Notes: generated from the sequence alone by a model not told the origin. DNA of 64,000 nucleotides from Siphonodentalium dalli (GCA_032622095.1 CP136064.1:263541863-263605862), one strand, 5' to 3'; positions 36,121 through 47,187 are shown, counted from the first letter of the stretch. Program-made: numbers and translations.

Positions 36121-37903
36121 GAAATGATAGCCCAGACAAGAGATGTGTCAGTGGTTGGCAACACGAATGCGGATCGAACAGGGTGGTCAATATACGCCGA
36201 AATGCGATGATGTGGAACTCTTCCTTCGAAAAACATAAGGCATATAAACCCACGTGTACAGGATTCCTATACTGGGACATGAACGCTGAGGAAATTCGTG
36301 GAATTGGATGTAGAGAGAAAATGATTTGCACGTGTTGTGATTTTAGATCTGAAATTTTCAACCTGTATGATGAAATTATAACAGGGAACCGTGGCAGGAG
36401 ACCAGCAAAACCAAATGTTGGACTTTCAGTCGGATTATCTAAAACACCCATTGCAGCAGGAGGATTCAGACGCATATGTGCAAGTGCTAATATTCCCCCG
36501 CCAGCCGAAAAGTCAATTCAGAGCACAGCGAATAAAAGTTTACCAAAAATTGAGGAAATAAATAAAAAGGATCTCCGAGAAAGACGTTCGAAACTCATAC
36601 ATAAACAACAAACTGACGGAAAGAAGAGTCCACATATCATCGACGCACAGGCAGATGGACTTTATAACAATCCGATTTATTCTGGGAGTGGCAGAAACCC
36701 ATTTCAACCAAGCACTCAAGTTATATACGGTGTTGTTGAAAATCTAACGCCGTCACATGACATTATTGGACTTGTGGTGCCCAACAAGCTTTGTTCGAAA
36801 CTCAAACACCTGAATAAATGTGATAATCACACATGTGGGAAAGACTGTTTCGCAACGATTCCATTTGATAAGAGCATCGGCGATGAGAGAACATGGGCGA
36901 AAGAAGCATTTGGTGAAATGAAAACCAATAGCAATATCGAGATTGGTCACCTTGTTACTGATCCCGATGCAGCGGGCTTCAAAGGCTGTGAGGATCTCTA
37001 TGACGAAGGAGCAACAGCGACCAGACCAACTCATCAACAGGACTCAGCTCATGTCTCGAGAAACCATCGGAAATTCATCAAAAACCATAAGACGCTGCCA
37101 ACTCTCATCGCTGGACCTAACCTAAAAAGCAAATCAAAACTGATAAATAAACTCGCAATGAACATTTCTGATCGATGTCAGGGTGAATTGACATCTGCGG
37201 GAAAGTATTTCAAAGCCAACGCTGAAGGAATGAAGAAACATTTACTGAATGTGAAAGAAGCAATAGTGAAGTGTTTCCAAAACTCACATGTTATGTGTAA
37301 AAAATACTCATATCTGTGCAAGGGACCGAAAAATCCAACTGGATCGTTAAAAATGAAACTGTACTAGGACCCAAATTTACGATCAATAAAACTTCGGACT
37401 GTTCGGATATTCTCACGGAGTGTGTTGACTACAGACTGTGTCCACAAATGATTGACAAGACTTTTCTTGGCATGAACACGCAAAAAGCCGAAGCATTCAA
37501 CAGAGCAATTCGGGTTTCTCTGCCCAAAAATGTGACATTTACCCGAAATGTTAGTGGGCGTGCACATTCAGCTTGCCATTCCACAAATGTAGGCTGTGGG
37601 AATTCCATATCTGTGTTGTGTAAAGAACTTGGTTGTGAGATTCACCCAAGATCAAAAGTGTCCAAAAGACTTGCAGCAGTGCAGAAGGCTGGAAATGACT
37701 TGAGATCATATAAAATGACAAAAAAGTCCAAACGGGCAAGAGTGGACAGGAGGGCAAATTTATATGCTCTCTACGACAAACATAGTGAGGAACTTTCCTA
37801 TCAGAAAGATATCATGATTCCACCTGAAGCATGTCCCAAACAGTTAAAGGAACACACATACACTAAGTCATCCAAGTGGAAAAGGGTTAAACCAAGGAGG
37901 TGA
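36121..37903 (+). pseudogene. Mutator-like transposase-domain protein, frameshifted
   Basis: A potential acceptor (TTTTAATTTTCAG) opens a frame at 36121 that runs to 37367. Features: a Cys/His-rich start (RCVSGWQHEC, CTCC), a middle with LKHLNKCDNHTCGKDC, then GHLVTDPDAAGFKG, DSAHVSRNHRKFIKNHK and NKLAMNISDRCQGELTSA. The conserved end continues in another frame from about 37330 to 37903 (CVDYRLCPQMIDKTFLG, NTQKAEAFNRAIR, ARVDRRANLYALYDKH). I recognise this order from proteins annotated as Mutator-like transposase domain-containing in cnidarian and lophotrochozoan genomes. One frameshift lies in the overlap 37316-37367. The catalytic triad cannot be assigned with confidence. It lies between two copies of a TIR element and converges on an endonuclease ORF. 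Confidence 0.65.
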
Positions 37904-37923
37904 AATGTACCTTTCTCTTTAAC

Positions 37924-38322
37924 TCAAATCAGACAAAAGGGTCTATGTGCCCTAGTGCAACATTTCTGTCCCTCGCAATGGCGTCGTTCGACATTTTTTT
38001 CATGGCTTTCCATAACAATGTGGTCGGGATTTACACATGTCTTCCTATGGCATATGTGACTAAGTTCGAGGCTGCCAGGGTAATAGGTTGGTGGAGACAT
38101 CGCGAGTCTGTGTTTTATGACGAATGCTATTCGGTGGACACCCCAATCCTTCCTCGGCTCACCGGACTCAGAATTATTACTCGACGGGAACTTGACATAT
38201 AAATATCCATAACCGTCCTTTCTTGTCCGACCTGTCCAAACGCGACAGCCGAACAACCCCTCAGATCTAGATTTTTCGGATAATTTCGCATTGTAAAAAT
38301 CATAAAATTGACTCTCCTCCAT
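37924..38322 (-). CDS. His-Me finger/HNH-like endonuclease domain protein
   Basis: A 132-aa intact ORF. The pattern CRVWTG, then YGYLYVKFP, VHRIAFVIKHR, ELSHICHRKTCVNPDH, and a terminal HCEGQKCC plus HRPFC matches the zinc-binding loop of His-Me finger homing endonucleases (zf-His_Me_endon type, as in I-PpoI). The likely catalytic His is in SHICH (about 89) and metal/zinc ligands are C26, C91, C96, H101, C116, C121 and C130. It ends 21 bp from the stop of the Mutator-like frame on the opposite strand. Standalone copies of this fold are common in invertebrate mobile DNA. Whether it serves the neighbouring transposase is unknown. Confidence 0.7.
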   Translation of the reverse strand: MEESQFYDFYNAKLSEKSRSEGLFGCRVWTGRTRKDGYGYLYVKFPSSNNSESGEPRKDWGVHRIAFVIKHRLAMSPPTYYPGSLELSHICHRKTCVNPDHIVMESHEKNVERRHCEGQKCCTRAHRPFCLI

Positions 38323-38403
38323 TTTTATTCACTTGTATGACTTAAATGTGTGTTTAAAAATTGGATTTGGGACATGCTATCAGGAACTGGATAAATACCT
38401 TTA

Positions 38404-38824
38404 GGTTACACTGGTGTAAATATTTCCCATAGACTTCAATGTTAACGTTTGTTGATCTGCATCAGAGGTCAAATGGAAACTGTTCAAACTGCCTTCGGAT
38501 TGTGTGAGCTCGACATCTGTGGAAACTTTCCCAATAAAAAAATCAACACCGTCTAGCAGGGAATCCACTTCAAATTTTCGTTTTTTCATAACTAGGGTCA
38601 GTTCCGCACTAAAAAAATATTGTCATTTTTTCAATCACACTTAAAATTTCTAAACAGCCACAACAGACTTCACCTTTAATGAATGGGCCTCTTGGCAAAT
38701 GAAGTTTGTGGGAGAATGATTCCTTGAATTTTTGTCAACAGTTTACATTTAATTCATGCAACCAATCACAGCCCAGAGTGTTTTAACTGTGAAACTGTAT
38801 ATTCCTCCCGCAACCAGTGTAACC
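38404..38824 (+). mobile_element. TIR element, copy B (right of the transposase locus)
   Basis: The left TIR GGTTACACTGGTGTAAATA matches copy A exactly. The right end CCAGTGTAACC is present but the inner part differs (CCTCCCGCAA instead of the TATTTACA stretch). TTA precedes and TAA follows, fitting a 3-bp duplication. The body is almost identical to 33977-34417. Confidence 0.8.
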
Positions 38825-39296
38825 TAATATACTAATATGGCAATAGCAACACATGCATTGGTTGAATTATTTATTAACTAGTAGCATAATTACATTTATT
38901 ATAATTATTCCACAAAACTAATCCAGTTCCGAAAATATTCTCAGGACCACTAATCCAACGATGAAACTAAACGAATTAACATTTACATTTAGAACCACTA
39001 AATATAGCGATAGATCCAATGATCCAACAGAATCACCGCTTCACAATATAGCGCTCCACATATCCGATATAACTAACAACAGAACTTGTATCTGGAGGAA
39101 CCAATGGACTATTATGGTAGTAATTTCGAAACAGTTTCTTGAAAAGGAGACACGTTTATCACATAATAATGATGTGCAGCATTACTAGTACCTTTGGCAA
39201 AAGTAGTTGGTTGTTGGTTACAGGTCAAATTCCATGTCATCATTCTGGCAGACAGACTTCTTCGGAATTCATGATCCACTTATACAATGTATATAA
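38825..39296. other. Intergenic, no gene recognised
   Basis: AT-rich spacer between the TIR element and the DIRS element. Nothing can be supported. Confidence 0.5.
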
Positions 39297-39493
39297 TTAT
39301 ATTTTCCCGCATTTCGCCAAGTATAGCGGGAAAATTATATCTTGTACCGTTGCACGAAATAAACAACTCAGGAGTATTGACCAATGGGGAGTCCCATATA
39401 TTGGTCACGTGATGTTTTAGTGAACGATCAAGAATATTCTGTGTAGAGTCAGTTTTCAAGCGAAGCGCGTGACGATAGCACACAATTTTACAA
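39297..39493 (+). repeat. Split direct repeat A1
   Basis: Matches A2 at 45733-45929 at a constant offset of 6436, with a handful of substitutions. Begins TTATATTTTCCCGC. The last base is the A of the gag ATG. Confidence 0.92.
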
Positions 39494-40354
39494 TGGACGC
39501 CGCACATTTGAATGCTGTTATCGATGGTCGTTTAAAAGCCTCAATGACTACTTGCCAAAAGGAAATGTTATCCAGCGTGGAAACTATGATGAAGGCACAG
39601 CTTCACACGTTTAAAGGTGATTTGGATCACACACAAAAGCTGAACAATGACTTACAAATCGCCAAAATTCAGGAAACGTGCGCAGATCAGTACGTGTTCA
39701 AGCGGAAAGGTTGTGAGGACCAATTTAAGTTTAACACTTCCATTGCAAACAAGATAAAGGAGGCTGATGCGTTATTGGACAATAATTCGATTCAACCCGC
39801 ACAAGAAAAGTTAGCAGAAGGTATTGCAGATTTAGTATTCCGCCAAAAACTTATCAAAATTGCCGACAGTTCGGAGCACGGGTGGGCTACCGTAGGGGAG
39901 TATCTCGCTAATCCTATAGCGGACAATTAGGATGATGAAAGACGCTTATCCAAGTCGATCGTTAAAGCTGGCCAAAAGATTAAGCTGCGAAAGAAGAAAA
40001 CGCCGAGTCGCAATCACCCCTATGATTCGACAACACCTCGTCAATTAGCACAACCGACTCAGTCTATTCAGCCAATCTATCGTAATCAAGCAGGATTCAG
40101 TGGAGCGTGTTGGGGCTGTGGAAAACACGGACACAGAGTTGCCTTTTGTGCACAGAACAGGCAGAGCCAGTTGGCTGATAAGTTAAGTATAAATAATACT
40201 TGCCCAAAGGAATGTGAGAATTCCACAACTAGCAATGCTCTACAATTTGGGGTTGGGTGTACTTTAACTCAAAATATTAATTCTCCAGTTGGAAGATTAA
40301 AGTCTCATTTAGATAAATGGGAACATATCGGAGCAAGTCCGTATATATTGAGTA
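39493..40354 (+). pseudogene. gag-like ORF with zinc knuckle, interrupted
   Basis: The ATG at 39493 (ACAATGG) follows A1 directly. The first 145 codons show the conserved DIRS/Ngaro gag signature (YVFKRKGCEDQFKFN, RQKLIKIADSSEHGWATVGEY). A TAG at 39928-39930 interrupts the frame, which stays open after it through DDERR and basic sequence (about 39931-40050) to a CCHC knuckle CWGCGKHGHRVAFC near 40110-40150 and then to the Helitron boundary. The frame after the Helitron (42390) is the same, so gag and pol appear to be one long frame in the uninterrupted element. The TAG may be a point mutation. Confidence 0.8.
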
Positions 40355-42389
40355 CTAGCAGGGTTACCCGGCGTTGCCCAGGTTAATGCGATGTGAAACC
40401 ATCTGTATGCTGTGGATATTTGTTGGTAATAGAAAATGCTCTTGCTTAAAGTGTTATACGTTTTCTCATAAATTGTATATTCAAATAGCATGATCATTAC
40501 AGTCATGGAATATAAGTAGTGGCGCACCTTGTCAATTGTCATTCTGTTTATCGTGATTAATCCGTTCCACCAATAATGAAGTATTTATTTATTTACAACT
40601 GCGTATACATTAGACGTTATAATATGATACATGAACATAATAAACACATTAGTTCGATAAAACATGATAATTGGGTTTTACATATTGAGATGTATCAATC
40701 AATCTAGTGGGTTGGACTAAGATCTCGAGGACACCTGGCTAACATATTTCCATGAAGATACAGATGTTTCAAAGAAATTTCCAGGTGCTCCTCTGTTCAT
40801 GGTGCTATATACTGGCTAAATATTCTCAGTTTAAACGAAATGTTGCTGCGCACATATATCAGCTACATGTGCCAGGCACAGAGCGAGATTTTGAGTTGTT
40901 TATGTCAGTCGATGAGTCTGTTCTAAAACCCTTGTCAGATGTCAGTATTGGGGGATCCTGAACAGGCTTGTGCTACTAACTGCATTTACTTGTATATCAG
41001 AAGAAACTATATTTGACTGCACACTGACTACTATTTTTGAACAGGCCTTCCATATCTCTTGACAAATTGTAACTTTTTTGTGGAAACTGTATTGAATGGA
41101 ACAGACTCACTTTTGTAATAATATATATGCAATCCTCTGACGGTTCGATGTCTCTCAGTTTGCACGAATATATGTATCTCTTCAATAGAATGATAAATAT
41201 ACGTTTAATGCTTCTTATATGTATCTCTTTTTGCTAGCTCATTGTGTGAATGCTCTGATTGCCATCCCCATATAAATGAAAGTTAAGAAGATATAATTGT
41301 TCAAGTGACTTAAGTAGGTCACCATATGTCGGGATTGTGAATTGTGAACGCCCAAAACTACCTATAAGAGATATGGAGATGGCCTGGGTGACTGTATATA
41401 ACTTATACAAGATTGCACTCCTGATATCATGGAGATGATTGTTTATAAGTTTGGTTATAATCGGCGACTAAACAATTTTTTTTTTATACAATTTGGTACC
41501 AATCCGTCCCCTCCCCATCTCTCACCCAAACAACACCACTATGGCGTCTTTAAATCACACGATTAGATTCCTCGTATCATGGACAAGAACGTGTATCAAT
41601 TTGGTGGAAATTGGCGGTAAAATAATTGTGCATCAATTTTGGTGCCCCTGTCCCATTCAATGCAAATCTGACTCGAATGATGCCACATTTGACAGATATA
41701 AGCCACACCATTAGACTCCTCATACCATAGGGATGATTTTGTATAAGTGTGGTGGCCATCGGCGACTAAACCGATTATTATCAAATTTAGTGCCCACCCC
41801 CTCCCAATCTCTCATCCAAAAGACAACAATTTGGCGTTGTTAAATCGCACAATTAGATTCCTTGTATCACGAAGAAGAATATATATCAATTTGGTGGAAA
41901 TCGGCGCTAAAATTAGTTTTATCAATTTTGGTGCCCCTCTCCCCTTCCGTGCATCCCTGACTCGAACGACGCCAATTTTGACATATTTAAATCGCACCAT
42001 TTGATTCTTCATATCATGGGGATGATTATATGTAAGTTTAGTGGCAATCGGCGACAGAAAAAAATTCTGCCCCTCCCCCTTCCGGGCACCCCTGACGCGA
42101 ACAGCGCGACTTTTGCCATATTTAAACCACACCATTAGATTCCTCATATTATGGGGATGATTATATATAAGTTTGGTGGCAATCGGCGACAAATTTTGTT
42201 TCTGCCCCTCCCCCTTTTCTGCCCCTGACAACAACGGCGTCACTTTAGAAAATTCTAACCCCGACCATTATCTTTCTCGTAAAAAGCTACTCCTAGTAGA
42301 CCCCTTTGGCATAATCTAGATGGTCCCCTGTGAATTTCTATAGAACACAGACAGACAGACAGACAGACATTCGCAAATATAGATATAGA
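40355..42389 (-). mobile_element. Non-autonomous Helitron inserted in the DIRS pol frame
   Basis: Read on the minus strand it starts TC (TCTATATCTATATTTGCG) and ends in CTAG, inserted between A and T with no target duplication. These are Helitron rules. Just before the CTAG end is a small stem CCTGG/CCGGG with loop GCAACG, as the 3' hairpin. Removing it leaves AGTATACTT, which keeps the DIRS frame open, so the boundaries are exact. No Rep/helicase gene is present. Inside are ACAG tetranucleotide repeats near the 5' end and an array of about 140-bp units. Confidence 0.85.
41494..42205. repeat. Diverged tandem array, five units of about 140 bp
   Basis: Units share GCCCCTCCCC-like pyrimidine blocks, ATTAGATTCCTC, and GTGGCAATCGGCGAC-like words, starting near 41494, 41636, 41780, 41925 and 42066. 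They lie within the Helitron. The open frames in this stretch come from the repeat. Confidence 0.85.
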
Positions 42390-44494
42390 TACTTAAAGAA
42401 GGATACCGAATTCCATTCATTGATTCACCAGATGCAATTTTTCTACTAAATAATCGATCGGCAAGGGAAAATGCGGTTTTTGTAGAGGGTGAAATAGAAA
42501 AATTACTTAAAATGGGATGTATTGAATTAATACAAAATCAGTCAAAGGTTAACCCATTGACGGTAGCTTTTGGAAAACGGGGCAAGATGCGATTGGTTTT
42601 GGATTGCCGACACATTAATCCTTTTCTTGCAGATTTTGCTTGTAAATACGAAGATGGCAAAGTTGCTTTGGACATGTTTTCCACTGGTGATTGGTGTTTT
42701 ACGTTTGATTTGAAATCTGCTTATCACCATTTGGTTATTCATCCAGAGTATAGAGACTATTTAGGTTTCTCTTGGTCTTACGTAGACGGTGGTGTTATTT
42801 TCTACAGATTTGCTGTTTTACCATTTGGAATTGGGTCGGCCAGTATTATTTTCTCAAAACTAATGAGGGAAGTTGTTAAATACTGGAGGGCCTCTGGATA
42901 TCGCATAATAATGTTTTTAGACGACGGAATTGGGGCAGACATTGGCGAAATAGAGTCCAATGCATTGGCTTTAAAAGTTAGATCGGATCTTTTGGAATGC
43001 GGTTTTTTGATAGCAGAGGAGAAGTCTTGTTGGGTGGCTAAACAATCGGTTCCTTGGATTGGTTTTATCTGGGATACTAGGATTGGTGTTGTGAAGGTTT
43101 CGGAAGAAAGAATTAATAAACTGGTTATGTGTATTAATTCAGCTTTGGCTCAGTTGTTAAAAAGTTATTTTTCAATTTTACCGGTCAGGTTTCTAGCTGG
43201 TATAGTAGGACAGATAAGTTCATTAAAATTAGTATTTGGGGATTTAGTCCAAAGAAATACAAGGGCGTTATATAGATGCATTGTTTCCATGATGGGCTGG
43301 AATTCTTTGGTATTTGTGTCTGTGGAGGCGAGAGATGAGCTAACATATTGGAGAGATAATGTTTTCAGTTTAAACGCGTCGCCTATGGATTTCAAAGACA
43401 CAGTAGTATTTGATTGTTCATTATATTTTGATGCTTCAGGATTGGGTTACGGTGGTTTTGTCGATAATCATGAGATTAAAGGTCAGTTGACCGATGGTTT
43501 AACAGAACGTCAGTTGACAATTGGTGGAGTTGTCGGTCAGTTGATCAGTATGACAACAAATAGTCATTTGACTAATTTAGCTCAATGTCATATGACAGAG
43601 ACGGCAGTGGATACCGAGACGCAAGTATATTCGTCTTCTAGTAATTTGACTACAACTAAACGCAGTCGCGACGAAAACATGGCTTGCATATATAACGAAA
43701 GAACGAATTTTGAGCTAGATATAAATCCCGCTGATGTTTTAAATGTTACAGGCTGTTGGAATGAATCCGAAGCCGACAAGAGTTCAACGTGGCGTGAAAT
43801 TGAGGCTCTTCATAGAGTATTAAAGAGTTCTGTACCAATATTACAAAATTCAAATGTAAAGATTTTTACGGACAATAAAAATGTGGTCAAAATTCTTAAA
43901 ATTGGAAGTAGAAAGAAAGAGTTGCACGGTATAGCATCTGAAATTCAAGACACATGTTCTAAGAATAACGTGTTTTTCCGTCCAATTTGGATACCGAGAT
44001 CGGACAATTGTAAAGCAGACTTGCTCAGTAGAGTTGGAGACTCTGATGATTGGGGAATTTCTCCTCCAATGTTCAATTTTTTGGACGACCCATGGGGTCC
44101 TCACACGGTAGATCGATTTGCATCTGTTTACAATGCGAAATGTAATCGGTTTAATAGCCGATGGTGGTGTCCGGGAACCGAGGGTATCGATGCTTTCCAG
44201 CAAAATTGGGAAGGCGAAAATAATTGGCTGGTGCCTCCACCAAGATCGGTGATTAAAGTATTTAAGAAAATGTACGCTGAACGAGCGAATGGTACATTGA
44301 TAATCCCTGAGTGGGTATCGGCTCCTTATTGGCCAATCATTTACGATGCGAAGGCTAATCATTTCGATGAAGCTATCAAACTGTTCATGTTTTTACCGGT
44401 GTGTAAGATTGAAACGGGAAGAGGAAATAACGGTATTTTTCAGAAGAAATCTACAAGTTTTCAGTTAATTGCACTGAAAGTAAGATTTGATTAA
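42390..44494 (+). CDS. DIRS-type reverse transcriptase-RNase H (pol)
   Basis: The frame is open from the Helitron boundary (GYRIPFIDSPD) through the first internal Met at 42512 to a TAA/TGA stop at 44494. From that Met, RT motifs are MRLVLDCRHIN (26-36), FDLKSAYHH (65-73), LPFGIGSA (103-110) and catalytic FLDDG (135-139). An RNase H-like part starts at LYFDASGLGYGG (about 307) with FTDNKNV and IPRSDNCKAD downstream. The C-terminal region PHTVDRFAS, WWCPGTEGIDAF is typical of DIRS/Ngaro pol. No protease or integrase is expected or seen. A donor-like AAA/GTAAGA at 44480 lies before the stop. Confidence 0.9.
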
Positions 44495-44554
44495 TCATAC
44501 TGTGACATATCTACTGTGTTTGCTTAATTCGTGTGTATTGATTAATTTTCAGAG
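44480..44554 (+). other. Candidate 75-nt intron joining pol and recombinase frames
   Basis: The donor GTAAGA at 44480 is in phase 0 of the pol frame. The acceptor region TTTTCAGAG ends at 44554. Splicing there would continue in frame through LNMGP into the recombinase. Using the first AG (44552) instead would hit a stop at once. Inferred only from sequence. Confidence 0.4.
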
Positions 44555-44560
44555 CTGAAC

Positions 44561-45559
44561 ATGGGGCCTACGATTCGAGAGAAGTTGGCGGCTGCTGGGG
44601 TGTGCGATGACGGCGGGAAATATGAGAAACGTCTAATACATCATCTAATCGGGACCAGAAGTGACGGTACCAATAAAACATACTTTAGTTCTTTCATGAA
44701 ATGGAAAAGATACTGTGCGTCCAAAAACTTTGGCTGTTTGCCAGCAGAACCAATTCATGTCACCATGTTCATATCGGACGCTATGGACTCCGGCTCTTCG
44801 TCGAGTTCTGTGAATGCTTTGTTTTATGCGATTAAGTGGGCGCACACCATAAACGGTTTAACAGACCCCACCGGCAACGGCTTGGTGAAAATGATGTTGG
44901 AATCAGCAAAGCGCAACTCTTCTAAAGTGGTTAATAAGAAACAGCCAGTTACAGCAGACATGCTAAAGGAACTTTGTTCTCAGTATACTGACAATAATGA
45001 TTTGGCAGTAATTCGCGATTTATGTATGATTTTGATCAGTTTTGCAGGTTTTTTGAGATACGATGAGCTAAGTAATTTAATGTGTAGTGACATAAAAATT
45101 TGTGATGAATATTTAGCAGTTACAATTAAGAAAAGTAAGACAGACCAATATCGAGATGGAAAAGAGGTGTTGATTTCAAAGGGGGATAGTTGTGCTTGTC
45201 CCCATAAAATGTTTTTAAAATATTCAAATATAGCCGGTTTGGATTTTTCATCAAATATGTTTGTGTTCCGACCTATAAATAGGTCAGGAAGCAAATGTTC
45301 ACTCATTTCTAAAAACAAAATATTGAGTTACACTAGGACAAGGGAATGTATTTTACAAAGACTTAAGATGGTTACTGGAAATCTCAATATCGGTCTGCAT
45401 TCTTTACGATCAGGAGGGGCTTCGGAAGCCGCAAGCAAAAACGTCACAGAAAGATGTTTAAAACGCCATGGGCGTTGGAGGTCTGATGTGTGTAAGGATG
45501 GCTATGTTAAAGATACTCTGGAAAATCGTCTCAGTGTGACGAGAGCTCTGAATCTTTGA
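44561..45559 (+). CDS. Tyrosine recombinase of the DIRS/Ngaro element
   Basis: 332 aa, intact. It integrates the circular cDNA of the element in place of a DDE integrase. The catalytic residues of the family are visible: Arg in FLRYDEL (R166), Lys near 191-193 (KKSKTD), H280 and R283 in HSLRSGG, H303 and W306 in RHGRW, and the nucleophile Tyr in DGYVKD (Y315). The N-terminal 120 residues form the expected core-binding domain (YFSSFMKWKRYC). The ATG at 44561 is 66 bp after the pol stop. Absence of disabling mutations suggests recent activity. Confidence 0.92.
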   Translation: MGPTIREKLAAAGVCDDGGKYEKRLIHHLIGTRSDGTNKTYFSSFMKWKRYCASKNFGCLPAEPIHVTMFISDAMDSGSSSSSVNALFYAIKWAHTINGLTDPTGNGLVKMMLESAKRNSSKVVNKKQPVTADMLKELCSQYTDNNDLAVIRDLCMILISFAGFLRYDELSNLMCSDIKICDEYLAVTIKKSKTDQYRDGKEVLISKGDSCACPHKMFLKYSNIAGLDFSSNMFVFRPINRSGSKCSLISKNKILSYTRTRECILQRLKMVTGNLNIGLHSLRSGGASEAASKNVTERCLKRHGRWRSDVCKDGYVKDTLENRLSVTRALNL

Positions 45560-45670
45560 ATGTGTAATTACTATTGTTGTCCATGCTCATTGCAATGTAT
45601 ATATTTAAAGTCATGTCTAACACGTTCGTTACATATGTAAATGTTTACATGCCGCTCTTTGTTCTTTTTC

Positions 45671-45733
45671 AATGCGCACATCGCTTCGTGGCAGAAGAGT
45701 GTTATTGTTGTTTATTTGGGGTTAGGGAAGACT
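45671..45733 (+). repeat. Split direct repeat B1
   Basis: 63 bp identical to B2, starting AATGCGCACATCGCTTCGTG and joined directly to A2. Confidence 0.93.
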
Positions 45734-45929
45734 TATATTTTCCCGCGTTTCGCCAAGTATAGCGGGAAATTTATGCCTTATACCGTTGCACGAAATAAAC
45801 AACTCAGGAGTATTGACCAATGGGGAGTCCCATATATTGGTCACGTGATGTTTTAGTGAACGATCGAGAATATTCTGTGTAGAGTCAGTTTTCAAGCGAA
45901 GCGCGTGACGATAGCACACAATTTTACAA
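45733..45929 (+). repeat. Split direct repeat A2
   Basis: Copy of A1. The B1-A2 junction represents the circle junction of the replication model for these elements. Confidence 0.92.
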
Positions 45930-46374
45930 ACTAAACGAATGTAATTCGGTTTCCCAAAGAGATATATAGAAAATAATTTTGCACTTTATATACAGTGCGC
46001 TTATTTTTTATGTTTACAAAAGTACTTTTATTGAGTTTTTTATATTTATTTGTGTGAACTCCGGACACCAATTTTGTTGCGTAGCAGTACATGGCACTTG
46101 TACAGTTTTCCGGAGACAGGTTTCCATAGGTTTTTTCCCAAAAACGGTTTTATCTATGGTTTTTCCTGAACGGCTACGGAACATTAGACTAGGTAAATAG
46201 AGCAGGGAGAAATAATTTAGTGTTTCGTGTGATTATTATTTTGAATGCGTGAATATATAGTTATAATTTGATATTGTTTTCACAGTGCTTCACATTACAA
46301 ACAATGTGAGTGAAATATGAATTGCCGTGATTGTGCACACCCTGGATGTAATTATATATATGGCGTCCTCAATA

Positions 46375-46437
46375 AATGCGCACATCGCTTCGTGGCAGAA
46401 GAGTGTTATTGTTGTTTATTTGGGGTTAGGGAAGACT
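46375..46437 (+). repeat. Split direct repeat B2
   Basis: Exact copy of B1. Its last base marks the 3' end of the element. Confidence 0.93.
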
Positions 46438-47187
46438 AATAGTAAGACACAATCATGCGACTTCCACATTTGACTTTCCAAACACATCTGCGAGTGACTT
46501 GGTTTGTGAAAACGGGTCACACATTAATCCGTGTCGTTTCGGACATATTTATTCACATTCAACGGCGATCACTGCATGGGTAATCACGATGATTGGTGTG
46601 GCTAGCGGGTCATTGTGTTCATCTCGGCAAGCGCACGGATTGTACGTCGTGTTCAACGCATGATCAATTGCGTATTTCGAGATAATCGCATTATGTGCGG
46701 TCAATTGTGCTCTAAGTCGGTCAGAGCACGCGAATAGTTCTTTACCAGAATAAATCTCGTCTCCGACTCGATTTATTCTGGTAAAGAACTATTCTTGTGC
46801 TCTAACCATTACTTAACACTGTTTTCACAAAGATCCCTGTGCAGATGCGCTGGGCCCTTCTGTGATTCACTACAACTAACAATTAAACAACGGAAAATGC
46901 CTACGTGATTCCCACTTGACGTTCAATAAAATATAGTTAATTATTCACGCATGATCTCAAACTGACACTCGACAATAAGTTTAGCATATTTCATAAATAT
47001 AAATAAAGCAGTCGCCATGTTGACGGAAGTTAATACGGATTCATGCTACTCACATGCGGTACACATTGTGTTGTTGTTTTATAATCGGATCACACACGAC
47101 TGGTCATAGACATGCGTGTACTCCCTACGTTATACGGCCTACTAATGATTTCCCGCATCTATGACGTATGATGGGCCATAAGTACCA
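46438..47187. other. Intergenic, no gene; contains one hairpin
   Basis: No coding signal. The hairpin at 46724-46802 is listed separately. Confidence 0.5.
46724..46802. repeat. Strong hairpin, 33-bp arms
   Basis: AATAGTTCTTTACCAGAATAA in the left arm is exactly inverted in the right arm, with GAGCAC/GTGCTC at the outer ends and a loop of about 13 bases. Possibly a tiny MITE. It is not a tRNA or a known RNA. Confidence 0.85.

Larger units (their letters stand above)
39297..46437 (+). mobile_element. DIRS-order (Ngaro/PAT-like) retrotransposon with split direct repeats
   Basis: The repeat order is A1 (39297-39493), ORFs, B1 (45671-45733) joined to A2 (45733-45929), then B2 (46375-46437). A1/A2 are 197 bp with few differences; B1/B2 are 63 bp and identical. 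This A1-ORF-B1A2-B2 plan is the hallmark of Ngaro/PAT-type elements, which integrate a circular intermediate with a tyrosine recombinase. Coding order is gag, RT-RNase H, tyrosine recombinase. Without the nested 2035-bp Helitron the element is about 5.1 kb. Confidence 0.93.

Noticed and set aside
41493..42243. Frames on both strands near 41.5-42.2 kb
   Set aside because: They lie in the tandem array inside the Helitron.
43850..44362. 170-codon minus-strand frame
   Set aside because: Shadow of the DIRS RT-RNase H frame on the opposite strand.
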